Shown here piece by piece: positions 1-11,246 of a stretch of 64,000 nucleotides of DNA. The notes under the pieces were generated by a model. The model was given only the letters and a program-made list of their open reading frames with translations, did no database searches and was not told the origin of the DNA. Each line of letters starts with the position of its first letter. Position 1 is the stretch's first letter. Both the position numbers and the translations under genes were made by a program. Source of the DNA: Kappaphycus alvarezii (Eukaryota; Rhodophyta; Florideophyceae; Gigartinales; Solieriaceae); assembly GCA_002205965.3 (NCBI GenBank), contig NADL03000553.1:186001-250000 (forward strand), given 5' to 3'.

Positions 1-2130
1 GATTTTGGTGGCCTAACATACATAGGGATGTTCAAGATTTTGTGAAAAGCAGTGACGCTTGGAAAAGTGCACCCCAGTCCTAAAGTACAATACTCTGCTT
101 ATTTTCCTGGTTTCGTGCCTCTTTGAAACCTTCTCAATCGATTTTACCGGTCCATTAATACAAAATTCTTCTGGAAACAAATATATCCTCATAGGAGTAA
201 AACATCTCACTGAATGGCCATCGGAAGTCGCAGCTAAGGAGGCTGCTGCAGATGAGGTACTCAATTTCGTGAAATAGGAAATGATTGATCCAATTGGACT
301 CACTAAATTTATCATCTCTGATAACGCTCTTTGTGATAACGCTCTTTGTTTCGCTGCAACTAACTTTCTTCAATTTTGGAGAAAGACTGGTATTAAATTG
401 AAAACGGTTCCCGCCTACACTTTGATGTCCAACGGAAAAGCCGAAAGAATGGTAGGAAAAATCAAACGGGCTGTAACGAAAACCATTGCAGGGAAAGAAA
501 TTGAACGGAAAATTGCTGAAACAAGAGTATTGTAACGCTACAGCAGAAGAAAGGCGGTAAATTGTCACTCATTATTCGGATTAATGTACGGGAAAGCTGA
601 AAAAATTGTAGAAGGGGCCATCTCAGCAAAAATAGTTGATGATGAAAGTAGGGAACTCGAGTTATTGGCCCAAAAAACTGCAGATCACACCAGGAGTCAG
701 CAAAGGTACTAAATCAAAGTTCCAATAGTCGTGCAGAAATATTCTCGGTTGAATCTGGAGTTCTCGTTATCCATGGAAAAGCCATACAGCAGGGTGTGAA
801 GTGGCCCTCCTTCCCATCCAAGTACTGCAGCCCTTGTCATACCACGGAGGAGAAACACTCGCATTACAAGCTCTGTTCAAGCTCAGAGAAGTAATCAATA
901 TGGGCCATCCGCGCACGTTGTCTCGTCCCTTTCCATCAAAAGCCTGACGAATGTCTTTTCACACAGTATGATGTGCAAACACAGAATATACCCATCTTTA
1001 ACTATAAAATGATTCCTATGGGAAGAAAAAGAGCCTGGGAATGCACTATATGCTTTACGTGGAACTATTATGAACTCTACGTAATCATTTCTACATTAAT
1101 GTATGCCCATTTTTCCGCACATTGAACGCCCCATTGCTTCCCGTAGAAGATTACCAACTATTACTAGGAGTAACATTGTTGTTCCAAAACGGAGTGTTAA
1201 TGAAAGGAGGTCCAAATTTTGTGTTATTAATATATCATTACTGTATAGCCAGGTACGGGGAAGTAGCTATCAGACCCTTATAGCAAAACTATCTGAATTA
1301 TCTGCCCGGTGTTCATACTTCTCTAGCACAATCAAGTTTTGCAACTAAGTGAGTACAGTTTACCCCCAGATATGAAATATCGATTAGTACCGTACCCACT
1401 ATGTAACCTCAGCCCACGCTTAACAACAACAGAAGCTCAAGTATAGGATATGATCCTATTGAGAAAGTGATGATGAGCCTAGGAGGACCTTCCGAAAGGC
1501 GTAACTCATAAAGAGGAGGCTGTGGGCGTCCCCTGAGAGTACCTTCTTTCGGCCTCAGCACACAAAGAAATAGGAGAAAAAGTCCATCGAGAGATTACAT
1601 TGCATGTTCATCCATGCATTTCCTACATAATAATGTATAGCATACAGTTGATAGGAGGAGTATATCCTTTTGGCTTCGCAAAATTTCCGATGACACAAAT
1701 GATGCACAAGATATTCTCTATTTCATGGTACTCAGCTGTTTATGCTACCAAGCGCTACACGGAACGCACTTGTCATAAGAAGACTCATTTTTTTTTGTTG
1801 CGTCTCTTCTTTTCTTAAGACATCCTTTTCTCTGGCACCTCCCAGATTAGTTGGCATATCACATACAATTCTTCAATATTTGGAGATTCGGAAAGGTTAT
1901 GGCAGAATAAGGTATCAATTTGACTTTAAAGCAATAAGATATACGCATAAAGCCATAGTACGAAGTCGATTTGCAGTGAAGCGAATTTAGTTTTTGGAAT
2001 GTCATGTTGGAAATCAGCTACATCCTCAGCTATTTGAAAAGCCTTATATTGTAGCAATAAGGAAATGAACTTAACGGAAACAGATTAGGAACAATTAAAA
2101 GCGGGGAAGTTAGTCTTCAGCAAGATGGAT
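1..2130 (+). mobile_element. Old Ty3/gypsy element, 3' half of the internal region
   Basis: This is the tail of a Ty3/gypsy polyprotein gene that enters from the left edge. The integrase core is visible near 110-540 (FETFSIDFTGP, a conserved SDNAL stretch). A GPY-like integrase end lies near 780-930, and the C-terminal extension covers about 1030-1990. The extension carries both copies of the duplicated domain seen better at 23365-24255. The last 100 bases resemble the bases just before the 3' LTR of the element at 6867-12699. It is clearly older than the two other Ty3 elements and is broken in about ten or more places. Treated as a fossil. Confidence 0.85.
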
Positions 2131-3575
2131 TGTTGTTAGACAACCGGTACTTTCTGTAGGAAAACGGTCCTCTCTAAAAACTCCTGTTTTATTCATCTGT
2201 CACCTTTTTTAAGAACAACTCTTTCTATCTATTTTATTTTAAGATCTAAATCCTAAAGCTACTTTCCCCTATGAATCCAAATTCACAGTACAACTCCATT
2301 TTCCAATTGAATTTTGAGGGTTTTAGTCCTTTTTCAAATAAGAAAAATTTCGACTCGCGATCCGTTTCGTCCTCCACATTTAGTTTCGATGTTTTACTAA
2401 GCAGATTTTATTTTATCGCCCGGAGTGCGTGCAAATTCAAAGCTGCGACATTGTATCGCAATTTTAATTTCGACCAAGTCCGCGATAATTTTCGAATACA
2501 TCGCCATTTTTGAGGTTCGAAATCAGCGTCGTTGAACCAGAAACTCGGACATCAAAAATCCCATCGACTTACCCCCCTTTTGCCGTCAACTTGCCCAAAC
2601 TCCGTCCACCCCTTACCATCTCCAAGGCAACCAGAGCGCACATTCCCCTACACGCCCTGGCCATGGTGGGCAATGGGCCTACCAACTACAAAGACCGTCA
2701 TGAAAGGATGGAACGGGAACTTGTTCGGTGGTAGTTACGCCGTCACTACTTTGAGGAGGCAGAGGAGGCAAAGGAGGAGGCAGAGGAGGCAGTGGAGGAA
2801 TTAGAGGATGAAGATACTGGGGCTGATGTGAAGGGATTGAAACGTGAGGATAATTCGGTTGACCCGTAGCAGCCACTGGTGTACAAACTTCACAGAGATG
2901 CTGCGGAGGACGGACGGAGGGGAGAGTTAGGGTGTAATTGTAATCTCGGCTCTGACTCTTCTTTTCCGGATAGGGCGGAGGTTGAGGGTTATGAAGTGGG
3001 ATTACAGGTGCTTGATATGTACGAGGAGGCCATCTATCATTCTGGGGCGTTCGACGGAATTTATAGGGATGCGGTCGGGGGTACGGATATTTTAGAGGAA
3101 TTTTTCAGCTAGCATCTCCAGGACCAAGATTTTGAGGATTAAATCTATATATTTATCTTGATAGTATCATTCTGTAGTCTTTCTCTTTCACAAGGATCCA
3201 TTTAATGGATTTCATGGGTCATAGTATGTTTTTTTGAGACTTTATTGTCAGCCGAAAGTTTATGTAAGCTGATTAAACTGCTTCCTCTACACGAAGGGAA
3301 GCAAACTGGACGATAACCTAAAGTGCAGAGCCCGGTAATCTAAATGTTTAAAGTCAACTTCTACCCTAGGAAGCATTTCCTTAACACAAGTCACTAAGTA
3401 TAAGTGGTGGAACCAGCTCTTTCTATGCTCACTTGTAGTACTCTAGCCTCCCGTCCTTATTTATCTCTTCTCAATACTGCAACCATGTTTCGGAAGCACT
3501 CTTGTCGCTTGCAACGCCACCGTATTTGGATAATTAGATCTGAGAATAAAGCCCTCTGAAGATTTATCCCTATCC
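2131..3575 (+). repeat. 3' LTR of the old Ty3 element, long type III
   Basis: This LTR is about 1.45 kb long, begins TGTTG and ends at a TATCC that corresponds to the TATCA end of younger copies. The last ~350 bases match the shared R/U5 part of all LTRs here: the promoter-like stretch near 3221-3290, the Cys/Leu-type U5 block and the CGACGATTTACCCCTATCA-like end. The first kilobase is a U3 module containing a small acidic reading frame. It sits inside an L1 LINE copy that continues on its right side. I could not define a target duplication. Confidence 0.75.
2560..3139 (+). pseudogene. Acidic reading-frame block inside the LTR U3
   Basis: This coding-like block recurs in five LTR copies of the window. 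The shared pattern is a GPT(D/N)xxxY..R segment, a helix-like ELV..L..E stretch, a long Glu/Asp run, a P.LVYE motif and an acidic C-terminal end (LQDQDFED here, LEDEDFED in the copy at 44834). In this copy the GPTNYKDRHERMERELV segment lies near 2671 and the Glu-rich run near 2750-2820. The family is not recognised. The Pro-rich frame on the opposite strand is only the shadow of the Glu-rich codons. Old and broken; treated as a fossil. Confidence 0.5.
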
Positions 3576-3622
3576 GTATCTGGTCGTAATCCGCGGAATG
3601 AGCTTTTCCAGAAAAAGAACAG

Positions 3623-4317
3623 CTACCGGGGACGAGTCTCCAAGGGAATCGAGAGCGAGTGGTTGGAAGCAGAAATTAGTCTGGAGAGACTGGTTGTCAG
3701 ACGGTGGTACAAGCTCAAGATCCTAGACATTGTTTCGGTAAGCTTGAGTGGTGGCCCTGTCATAGCTTGCGTTGCTTTTGTGGCGGAGGGATTTTTGAAC
3801 GGCGAAAAAAATAGTAAAGTAACAGGGAATCGGGCGTTCCGTTTGGCCGTCGGCTGGGGCTTTGGGTTGCGCAAAGAGGTCAGCAGGTCCAAGATTGGTT
3901 CCATGAATTAACCGGGGACCTCAAACTTCTATTTCACATCTGCAGCGCGGAAGACATGGTATAGAGGGCGTTATGGCTGAAGTTATGCCGGTATAGGAGG
4001 CGAAAACCCGAAGGCCAGAGTTTAGCCTCATGATCTCCATAAAGATTCGGTTTCGGCCGGCAATGGTAACAATTTGGCGGGATTGAGTCCATATATACTA
4101 GACGACTGAGGTGGCTACGGAGCATGAAGCTCCAATGAGCATCATAGACGTTGGTCGCATTGGTCGAATGCGCTTGTGGGGAAAAAGCGTCCTCAGAGTA
4201 AAGATAAGCTAGACTGCGTATCCAACGACGGGTGGCTTCGGGATGGTGAGCTGTGCGGCTGGGAAAATCCTCCTTGAGATGTCCTCCCAGTGTACCTTTG
4301 CCGCATTCCCTTGCCAC
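3623..4317 (-). pseudogene. L1 LINE C-terminal region (knuckle and endonuclease), decayed
   Basis: Two frames on the minus strand resemble the C-terminus of the better L1 copies. The frame at 3934-4317 reads RRWIRSLAYLYSEDAFSP, then NCYHCRPKPNLYGDHEAKLWP, corresponding to the IRGLA segment and the C-x2-C-x9-H-x4-C knuckle; the final Cys is replaced by Trp here. YRHNF follows in place of HRHNS. The frame at 3623-3904 has FPVTLLFFSPFKNPSATKATQAM, matching the DVTVVSPFK..ARTRATREM segment. The catalytic PADIL segment is not visible between them. Non-functional. Confidence 0.75.
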
Positions 4318-4492
4318 ACCCTATTGAGATGAGTTTTTAGATTGAAAAAGATGTCCTCAAGAGTTGCGGGGTCGAATTGGCCAAGAATAATAATGTTATC
4401 AATGAAATTGTATCAGCAAGTTGGCACTAGTAGCAGTATAACAGCAAAACAACAATAACAAGGTTTTTTTGTACATATGGCCTCAAATGGGA

Positions 4493-5405
4493 TGGAGTTA
4501 AGAGAGAAACTGAGGTATTATCCTTACACGAACGAAGTCACTTCCTTTTGCGTTTCTCTACTCATTCAATTTCCTTTTGTTTCTACCTTTTGTTTCTTTT
4601 TCTTTTGCGTCACGAATTTCACATTTCTTTGAACTCTTTCCTTTTCTCGCTTCTCTTTTTATGAGCGATTAACTCCCCCTTTGATGGTAATTCTTTTATT
4701 TTCCTACTTTTATTTGATCTTCGTCGTCCCTAAATATCTTTTTCCTTAACCAATATTTCTACACATTACTTTCCCCATAACTCACCTGTTTTAAGGCAGT
4801 TTTCACAAAATCCCTCTACGGGACCAATTTTTCCTGCTTTTCTGATTCAGCGGGCCCGTCAATCTGAGCCGGTTGGCGCTATTTAAACATTTTGGACGCC
4901 GCCTAAAAACTATCTTCGTCCCTACAACAACAAAAGCTCCACAATTCACACCCCCTTAGCAGCCATCACGCAACGACTCACTTCTTCTCGCCCCATTGCC
5001 TAAACCCGTCACGCTCGTCCCATCACGTTCTCTCCTTTATTCCCTTCTGGCCCAACCGACGTCGAGTACTACCTCCGTCGCCAAATCAGGAAACGCTTCA
5101 CGGAGCTGGTTGCTCGCTACCTGATGGAGATTGAAGCGTAGAAATCGGTAGGGGGGCAAAGGATGTTACAGCAGGGGAGTGCTTCAAGGAGTGGCTGGCC
5201 CCCGAGTTCGTGTATGAGACGGAAAAAGGGTAGGACGAGGACGAGTCCGAATAGGCGGCCAGGGGGTGGGGGGGCAAGGAGGGGAAGACAAGAAGTCCGC
5301 GAACGAACAACGGAACCTCTGACCGGGTCATACGGCAAGGGAAGGAACGAACTAGTTGGACCAGGTGGTCTCAGCCACGGACCCAGTTTAGGGGGACTCA
5401 GGTGA
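4493..5405 (+). repeat. Truncated type III Ty3 LTR (U3 module only)
   Basis: This matches the reverse complement of the solo LTR at 44400-45871 base for base over long stretches: an AGAGAAACTG start, T-rich upstream sequence, CTATTTAAAC near 4879, ACAACAACAA, and then the acidic reading-frame block. It stops within the block, where L1 LINE sequence resumes. R and U5 are absent. It is a fragment rather than a solo LTR. Confidence 0.75.
5040..5405 (+). pseudogene. U3 acidic reading-frame block, partial copy
   Basis: In one frame the segment PSGPTDVEYYLRRQ is followed by an RFTELVARYLMEIEA stretch. The same segment in the solo LTR copy at 44834-45410 reads SAPTDVEDYLRRQ. This near-identity, in coding phase, supports a real protein-coding module. 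The downstream acidic part is incomplete because the LTR itself is truncated. No known family recognised. Fossil. Confidence 0.5.
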
Positions 5406-6047
5406 GCAGTAGTCTTCGCAGGTAGGGGTCAAGGAAGGGGCAAATGAGCGAGAAACCTTGGCCACGAAGGCGCAGCGGTACAAAGGCTTGTTCCCAAGCT
5501 AGGTCCATTAGTGTCACCTTATGTAGTGTCTCATAAGAGGACCGCTGGTGCGAGTCCAATTCGCGTGCAGGGTCAGCGGCAAACTGAGGGCCGGCGAGTT
5601 TGAACGCATGCCTGACCCGGCAGGCCGATGCACACAGGCGGTGCATATGGAAACGCCCCCCCGTGTCATGGACCCTTCCGAGGAGGGCAAGTGTGCGGCG
5701 ATATTATTCAATCTTATCTCGTAGGAAGGCCTGGATGAAGGCGAAATTGCCGATTGAGGCTCCGAGAAGGTCGAACCCTGCCCCGGAGCACTCCGAGAGC
5801 GGGAACTCGGAGAGGAATGCCGCACGGTCCGGTGTCATAGTGTACTGTTAAGTATATGCGGGTCTTCTCCAGATTGAAGAAGAGTCCCAGGACGGACCAT
5901 GAAGACTAAGCAAGCGAAGTGTGGGGCGGAGGCCGATGGGTATTCCGATGATAGTATCATCATCCGCGTACCACTGATTGAATAGTATACCTTCTTCTCC
6001 GCTATCTGTCGGACAAGTGGCTGGACCGTCAGAGAGAAGAGCAGCAT
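5398..6047 (-). pseudogene. L1 LINE reverse transcriptase remnants
   Basis: Minus-strand frames carry MLLFSLTVQPLVRQIAE (5835-6047; RT palm just before the YADD box), then a segment at 5514-5825 and MHRLCASACRVRHAFKLAG (5398-5646; thumb). All three match the L1 copies at 26-38 kb. The frames change between pieces, so this copy is dead. The YADD region itself is garbled around 5960-5990. Confidence 0.75.
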
Positions 6048-6135
6048 ACTAGCACCCTGATGGGTGCCATTGGCGCTAATAATGATCGTGCGATCTCGAT
6101 TCGGAAGAGTGGTGGCTGGGTGCGACTATATAACA

Positions 6136-6300
6136 GGGGGGAAAATTGGTTTGGTTTACTGCGAGTAATGGAACGGTTGGGAGTCCTCTGTATTTGTAAT
6201 CAAACCATTGGCGGGACCTATATTGCAAGTGCTTGAGCGTGTGTACCAGCTAGAAAGTAGCTGGTAGACCGGTTGACAAGCAGGCTGCGTTAGAAGTGAC
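6136..6300. other. Short unassigned junction between L1 and L2
   Basis: About 160 bases between the L1 copy and the L2 copy with no frame or repeat I can match elsewhere in the window. It contains a short duplicated word (AGCTAGAAAGTAGCTGG). Confidence 0.3.
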
Positions 6301-6380
6301 CATCAACGCCGCGTGTCGTTGGAGGAGAATTGTCCTCACCCTGGAGTATTGGTCCAGGGCTCGGTTGGCGACTGCTCGGG

Positions 6381-6866
6381 CTACCTCCGTGATGTGGCGG
6401 AACGCTTCGGGATGCCACCCCCGAGTGTGGAGATAGGAACGGGCATGAGTCTGTTCCTGCCAGGTAAGCTGGCTAAGAATCCCTGGTATTTTCGGAGCTT
6501 GTCCGCGTGGGCTGCGTTCAAGCTGGTAAGGGGGTTGAATGTTCTCATTCTGAGGTGAGAAGGGGCCAGCAGGTTCACGAAGGTCACATCGAAGTAATCG
6601 GTGCCGCCAGTGGCGCCCGTTGCCCTGATGTCCGGCCTTGTTTTGTGTTCCCCGTGCGACCGGGGCTCGACGGCAGGATGCCTTGCGCCTAGGCTCAGGT
6701 CGTTACTTAGTAGGGTGACCTGGTCATCGTGGCGGACGATCCGTTGCGCTCCGTACCTGCAGTGGATCAAGTGGTCGCCGTGGACGTCCACTGTTTCCGG
6801 GCAACCGACTCTTGGACAAGGGGTTCCTTACTCGAAGAGCGGGGCTTGGCAATAGTATTTGAACCA
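6381..6866 (-). pseudogene. L2 LINE endonuclease half
   Basis: The minus-strand frame starts with MDVHGDHLIHCRYGAQRI, the His and last Cys of the CCHC knuckle, then RHDDQVTLLSNDLSLGARHP. RPDI and DYFDVTFVNLLAPS follow; these are the RPD and D.T elements of a restriction-like endonuclease that nicks target DNA for target-primed reverse transcription. A GRNRLMPVPISTLGGG segment near the end corresponds to the conserved F.PL..ESLGG end of such nucleases. The C-terminus is close to its usual length. Dead because the rest of the protein is displaced 6 kb away. Confidence 0.8.
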
Positions 6867-7514
6867 TGATATAATGAAAATTGTAGATATTCCTTGGCAT
6901 GCTGCGCTGGCTGCGCTGGCTGCGCTGGCTGAGCTGGCTGCGCTGGCTCAGTTGGCATGCTGCGCTGGCTGAGTTGGCATGCTGTGCTGGCTGAGTTGGC
7001 ATGCTGCGCTGGCTGAGTTGGCACTGTACTTACAATTATATTTTTAATTATTTTTAGAGGGATGCTTTGCACTGTACTGTGGCGGTGCAGATTTGGCACA
7101 TAGGTACTGTATAGGTGCTACAGAATGTGAGGGTTGAAAACTCTATATAAGGGGCTGTTTGCATGACATGGTAGGACTACTTGGGAGCCAGCATACCCGA
7201 GCGGGGCGCTCAACAAGTTAAGTCAAACACAAAGCATAAAGGAAGTTGGCAGACAACTTCAGGTCAAGCTCCGAGTAGTAGGAAGTTGAGAGTCAACTTC
7301 AAACCCAAGAAAACTTTTTCCTAAGCAAGTCGCAGAAAATCAGTGGTAGACGCTGCCCCTTTTATACTTGCTTGTAGCCCTCTCAACTCTCTCCCATATA
7401 CACTGCTTTTTATTTGTTCAACTATACCACGGTAGCACTTTTGTCGCTCGCAACACCTCCGTCTTGGGGTAGTTGATTCTAAGTATCTCTTCTCCCGACG
7501 ATTTACCCCTATCA
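6867..7514 (+). repeat. 5' LTR, type I
   Basis: 648 bp, TGATATAATG...TTACCCCTATCA. U3 contains a GCTGGCTG-rich minisatellite (6896-7025) and a TATA box (CTATATAAGG near 7142). R/U5 is shared with the other LTR types and includes two small inverted repeats at 7242-7260 and 7282-7300. Confidence 0.95.
6896..7025 (+). repeat. GCTGGCTG minisatellite in type I U3
   Basis: Tandem copies of a 9-bp unit close to TGCGCTGGC give way to a 19-20 bp unit close to TTGGCATGCTGCGCTGGCTGAG. The same array is present in the 3' LTR at about 12081-12210. It is absent from the other two LTR types, so it belongs to the type I U3. Confidence 0.9.
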
Positions 7515-7601
7515 TTTGGTACTCTTGTGGAGGGGGTTGCACCCGAGGTATTCGAGTTGAGCAGTCTTAGGGAACCGTTCGAGGGGATTTTTTTTGTAAT
7601 C

Positions 7602-8557
7602 ATGGATCTCAACGCTGCTCGCAAACGTTCACAGGGGGCAAGAATGAAGACGTTGAGGAGTTTCTCTATACATATGTCAACGTTGTGATGCGTGAGAAGG
7701 GCGATGAAGAGAAGGCCGCAAGTATCTTGCCTATCTTCATGGTGACGCAAAGCACAAATATAAGTCCAAGTTTATCAACGGGTGGTCTCTTAACGGGAAT
7801 GGGCGTAACTTCGGTGAGGTATGTGAGTGGCTTGTGAAAGAATATGCTAAGGAGGTAGAACCAGATGAGATGATTCGTACCGCCATAGAGGCCCGGCTCA
7901 ACTTCGACGATTTGTTAAGCTCATTGGTATACTTGTGTGATCTCTATGAAAAGGCTGGGTTCAACGCCCAAGCCAAGTACGGAATGCTGCGTAAGGCGGC
8001 TATGGGGGATAAGCGGCTCTCCGATTTCCTCCTCATCAAGGCCCTCACACTTTTAATGAACTGAAGGGTACCATAGTAGAATTTGTCAAAAATTCGGAGA
8101 CGTTTCAGTCACTAAGTGAATGCCGACGGAAACCCGTACATCTATGCCGATCGTACATCCTGAAAAGAATTATCAAAGGCCAGCGACTAGCGCAGCAGCA
8201 TTGGAATCAGTCAGGAGCGATGTCAAAAACTTGGAAGAAAGGTTGGAAACCCGATTCGATAATCGACTTGACATGATAACCTCGCAGTTGGAAAGCCTTA
8301 CTCTTACCATTAAGAAGAACCAGTCTGGGGCCCCTAAGGCTGCAGAAGTCTGTTCTTACTGTCACAAGCCTGGACACTTTGCAAACAGGTGTCCTGATAA
8401 TCCACATAGAAACACTCGTTGTGGAAAGTGCGGTCGATATGGGCATCATGAAAGTAACTGCTGGTCTAAAGACAACAGAAGAGCAAATTTATCGGAAGCA
8501 AGGAGTGAGTCAGGACCAGAGGTGAAAATTTACAAAATAGAAGGGATCAAAGGTTGA
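7602..8557 (+). pseudogene. gag: Ty3 gag region (element at 6867)
   Basis: The region begins MDLNAAR at 7602 and matches the better-kept copy at 18483. A capsid-like helical domain (ending MGDKRLSDFLLIK) is followed by a coiled-coil stretch (LEERLETRFDNRLDM) and two CCHC zinc knuckles, CSYCHKPGHFANRC and CGKCGRYGHHESNC, which bind RNA during packaging. Broken; fossil. Confidence 0.85.
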
Positions 8558-9776
8558 CGGATGCCGGTAACGTATCCATCGCTGAAGAGATTAGTCAAGT
8601 CAATGTGACAAAAAGGGATGGGGAAGGGAACATTTTATCGAAGAAACCTAGGCTAGATTATGGAATGATGGAGCATATCCCAGCACCTGTACCTCCTCGA
8701 ACCAAGAGGTCTGATCAAGTTGTTCCAGGAGTGGGAGTCACTCCGGCCAAGAAGACGAAAAAGAGTAAGAAAGTTAAGAGTATCTCTAAGGACGTACTAG
8801 AGTATGTGAAGAGGTACAATTTGGTGGCTGAGCTTGCATCGGCCCCAACTGGGATAACGTTTGGTCAACTTTTGAGGGGCGACGCAGAGGATGCGAGAAA
8901 AGAACTCAAAAAAATTATCAGGTCTAATAAGTCCGCTAAGGGTAAGAAACTGTTTCTTCAATCGGCCTCGACAGCACCAAGACGTCTTAAGCTGGTACCA
9001 GTCAAAGTATTGGGTATGAAAACCCAGCTCTCTTCGATTCGGGTGCTGTTCCAAACCTCATTTCAGAAACTTTGGTGACAGATCTAGGTCTCGACATTAC
9101 TCCAACGACTCGAAAAATAACTGTAGCGGATGGAACCGTCTCAAAATGCATGGGCACTGTTGACAATGTTTCCGTGTTCTTTGGGGACTCTAAAGTTGAT
9201 GTAGACTTTCTTGTCATGCCTGATCTCCCTTTCGATGCAATCATTGGCTGCCCTACCATGGAAAGACTAGGGACATGCATTGACTTGGGCAATCAAATGG
9301 TTTCAGTTAATATTGACGGCAGAACCGTGAAGATGCCCCTGGATTTCGACAAAAGCACGCATCCTGAAGATTTAAAAGAAACGGACAGTGAAGATTTCAC
9401 TTCTAGCTATGACAGCGAAGATTCGAACCAACTAACACTTTCGGAAGTGGAAAAGGTACCCTCGGGGGTAATGAACATGGCATGGGACGATTATGATTCT
9501 AGGTTTGAAACAGATGACGACTGGAATTCTAGGATAAGTTTGAAACCCGAATATGTTTCTTTTTGCGATGATATCGAATCAAAGGACAGAATTTGGAGCA
9601 TGAAAGAAGATTACCTTTGCAAAGAAAATAAGAATACGTCGAATTCCATACATGAAGATGTGAGCACGACGGAGAGGTCCTTCAAAATATTGAGGTTGAG
9701 AATCAAGAAGAAAAAGGGAGCCAAATGGCAGAAATCCAAGGAAAAGTGCAGCACCTTCCCGCCGCCGCCTCACTGA
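8554..9776 (+). pseudogene. Ty3 basic linker and protease region (element at 6867)
   Basis: A Lys-rich linker (PAKKTKKSKKVKS) precedes a retropepsin-like domain recognisable by FDSGAVPNLIS in the sister copy and by the VMPDLPFDAIIGCPTMERLG block in this one. An acidic spacer (DSEDFTSSYDSEDSNQ) leads to the RT. Broken; fossil. Confidence 0.75.
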
Positions 9777-11120
9777 AAATATCCGACATGTTAACATCTT
9801 CCGAAGTAATTGCATGGAGTGTATCAGATTTAAGACAAGCAAGTGTACCGGTTACTCACTCGTTCGAACTTACCGACACTCAACCGATTTACCACAGGCC
9901 TAGACGTCAACCGCCAAAATATGACCAATTTATCTCAGAAAATGTTACAAGTATGCTGGAAAATGATATTATTCGGCCAGTTTCATCCCCATGGTCATTT
10001 CCAGTTGTGGTCGCACCAAAGAAGGATGGAAAGCTGCGTTTTTGCGTCGATTACCGACAACTGAACCAGAGAATGATACCCGATCGATTTCCGATTCCGA
10101 ACATGGAGGAGATCCTCGAGGACTTGAAGGACGGGAGATACTTCACCTCAATTGATTTTACACTGGTTATTGGCAGATTCCATTGGATGAAAAATGTAAG
10201 GAAAAAACAACTTTTACCAGCAAAGCCGGTACATTCAGGTTCGAAGTGATGCCTTTTGGTCTCATGAATGCCCAGCTACATTCCAAAGAATGATGAACGA
10301 GGTTTTGAAAGGACTTCCATTTGCAAGAGTTTATATCGATGATGTGTATATTCTCAAAAACCTTGGATCAGCACATATCGCATGTCAAGACAGTGGTGGA
10401 TAGGATATCTGCATACAGCCTGAAAATTAAGTTGAGCAAATGCTTCTTTGCGAAAACTTCTATCCAATTACTCGGTCATATCGTCGATCAAGAGGGAATT
10501 AGAGTGGATCCAGAGAAAACGAAAAAAATCAAATTGGCACCAAGGCCCGCTTCAAAGACGGAGGTTCGAAGCTTCTTAGGACTGGCCTCATATTACAGAG
10601 ATTTATCAAAGATTTCGCCAAGACTGCAGCACCGTTACATGCCAGCACAACAAAGAACGGAAAATTTTATGGAACAAGGAAATGCAAACCGCATTTGAAG
10701 AGCTTAAAGATAAGCTATGTGTCCCCCCAGTGCTCATGTATCCAGATTTCAAGAGACCATTTGTTGTGGAAACAGATGCCTCAGAACGGTCTTTGGGTGC
10801 CGTTTTGTCCCAAAAAGATGAAAACGGAAGACTACACCCGTTCAATTCGCAAGTCGCACTCTGAATGATGCGGAAAGGAGATACTCAGTCTGCGAAAAGA
10901 AGCGCTCGCTGTTCTTCGCACTGAAAAAGTTTCGCGTATACCTTTTATCACTCGAGAAATTTGTCTTGATAACTGATCACCAGGCACTTAAGACAGCATT
11001 CCAAAAGAAGATGTACATCACCGCTTGGCCCGATGGCTCGACATTTTCGCAGAATATCGGTTTGAAATTGTGTATAGGCCCGGACGCAATAATCAGCCTG
11101 CCGATACCTATCCCGCTTGA
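9777..11120 (+). pseudogene. Ty3 reverse transcriptase and RNase H (element at 6867)
   Basis: Typical gypsy RT blocks: ENDIIRPVSSPWSFPVV, KLRFCVDYRQLNQ, FPIPNMEEIL, ARVYIDD near 10326, IKLSKCFFAKTSIQLLGH, and FLGLASYY. RNase H starts near PFVVETDASERSLGAVLSQK. These motifs match the element at 17674 almost residue for residue. Broken; fossil. Confidence 0.9.
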
Positions 11121-11246
11121 GGGATCCACTGATTCCAAATGAAAAAGCTTCCGAGACATCGTCGGAGTTGCCGAGGTGCAAGTGCCGAACAATAACGAGT
11201 ACGAAGCTAATATTCACGGACTATTAAATTCCTGGATGGACTAGAA

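Larger units (their letters stand above)
3577..6135 (-). mobile_element. L1-type RLE LINE copy, split by an LTR fragment
   Basis: On the minus strand the L1 order is seen in two blocks. The block at 5405-6135 holds the RT (MLLFSLTVQPLVRQIAE after the QGD box) and thumb. The block at 3577-4490 holds the CCHC knuckle and endonuclease end. A truncated type III LTR occupies 4493-5405 between them. The stretch between the thumb and the knuckle is partly missing. The copy is old and several frameshifts separate its pieces. Its C-terminal end is cut by the LTR that ends at 3575. Confidence 0.8.

Noticed and set aside
1103-1348. Separate small gene with 81 codons
   Set aside because: It overlaps the decayed Ty3 C-terminal extension and is explained by it.
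2679-2876. Minus-strand Pro-rich (PPLPP) protein
   Set aside because: It is the complement of a Glu-rich codon run in the LTR U3 block on the plus strand.
6896-7025. CRISPR-like regular repeat
   Set aside because: Units are contiguous without spacers, are repeated in both LTRs, and belong to a Ty3 U3.
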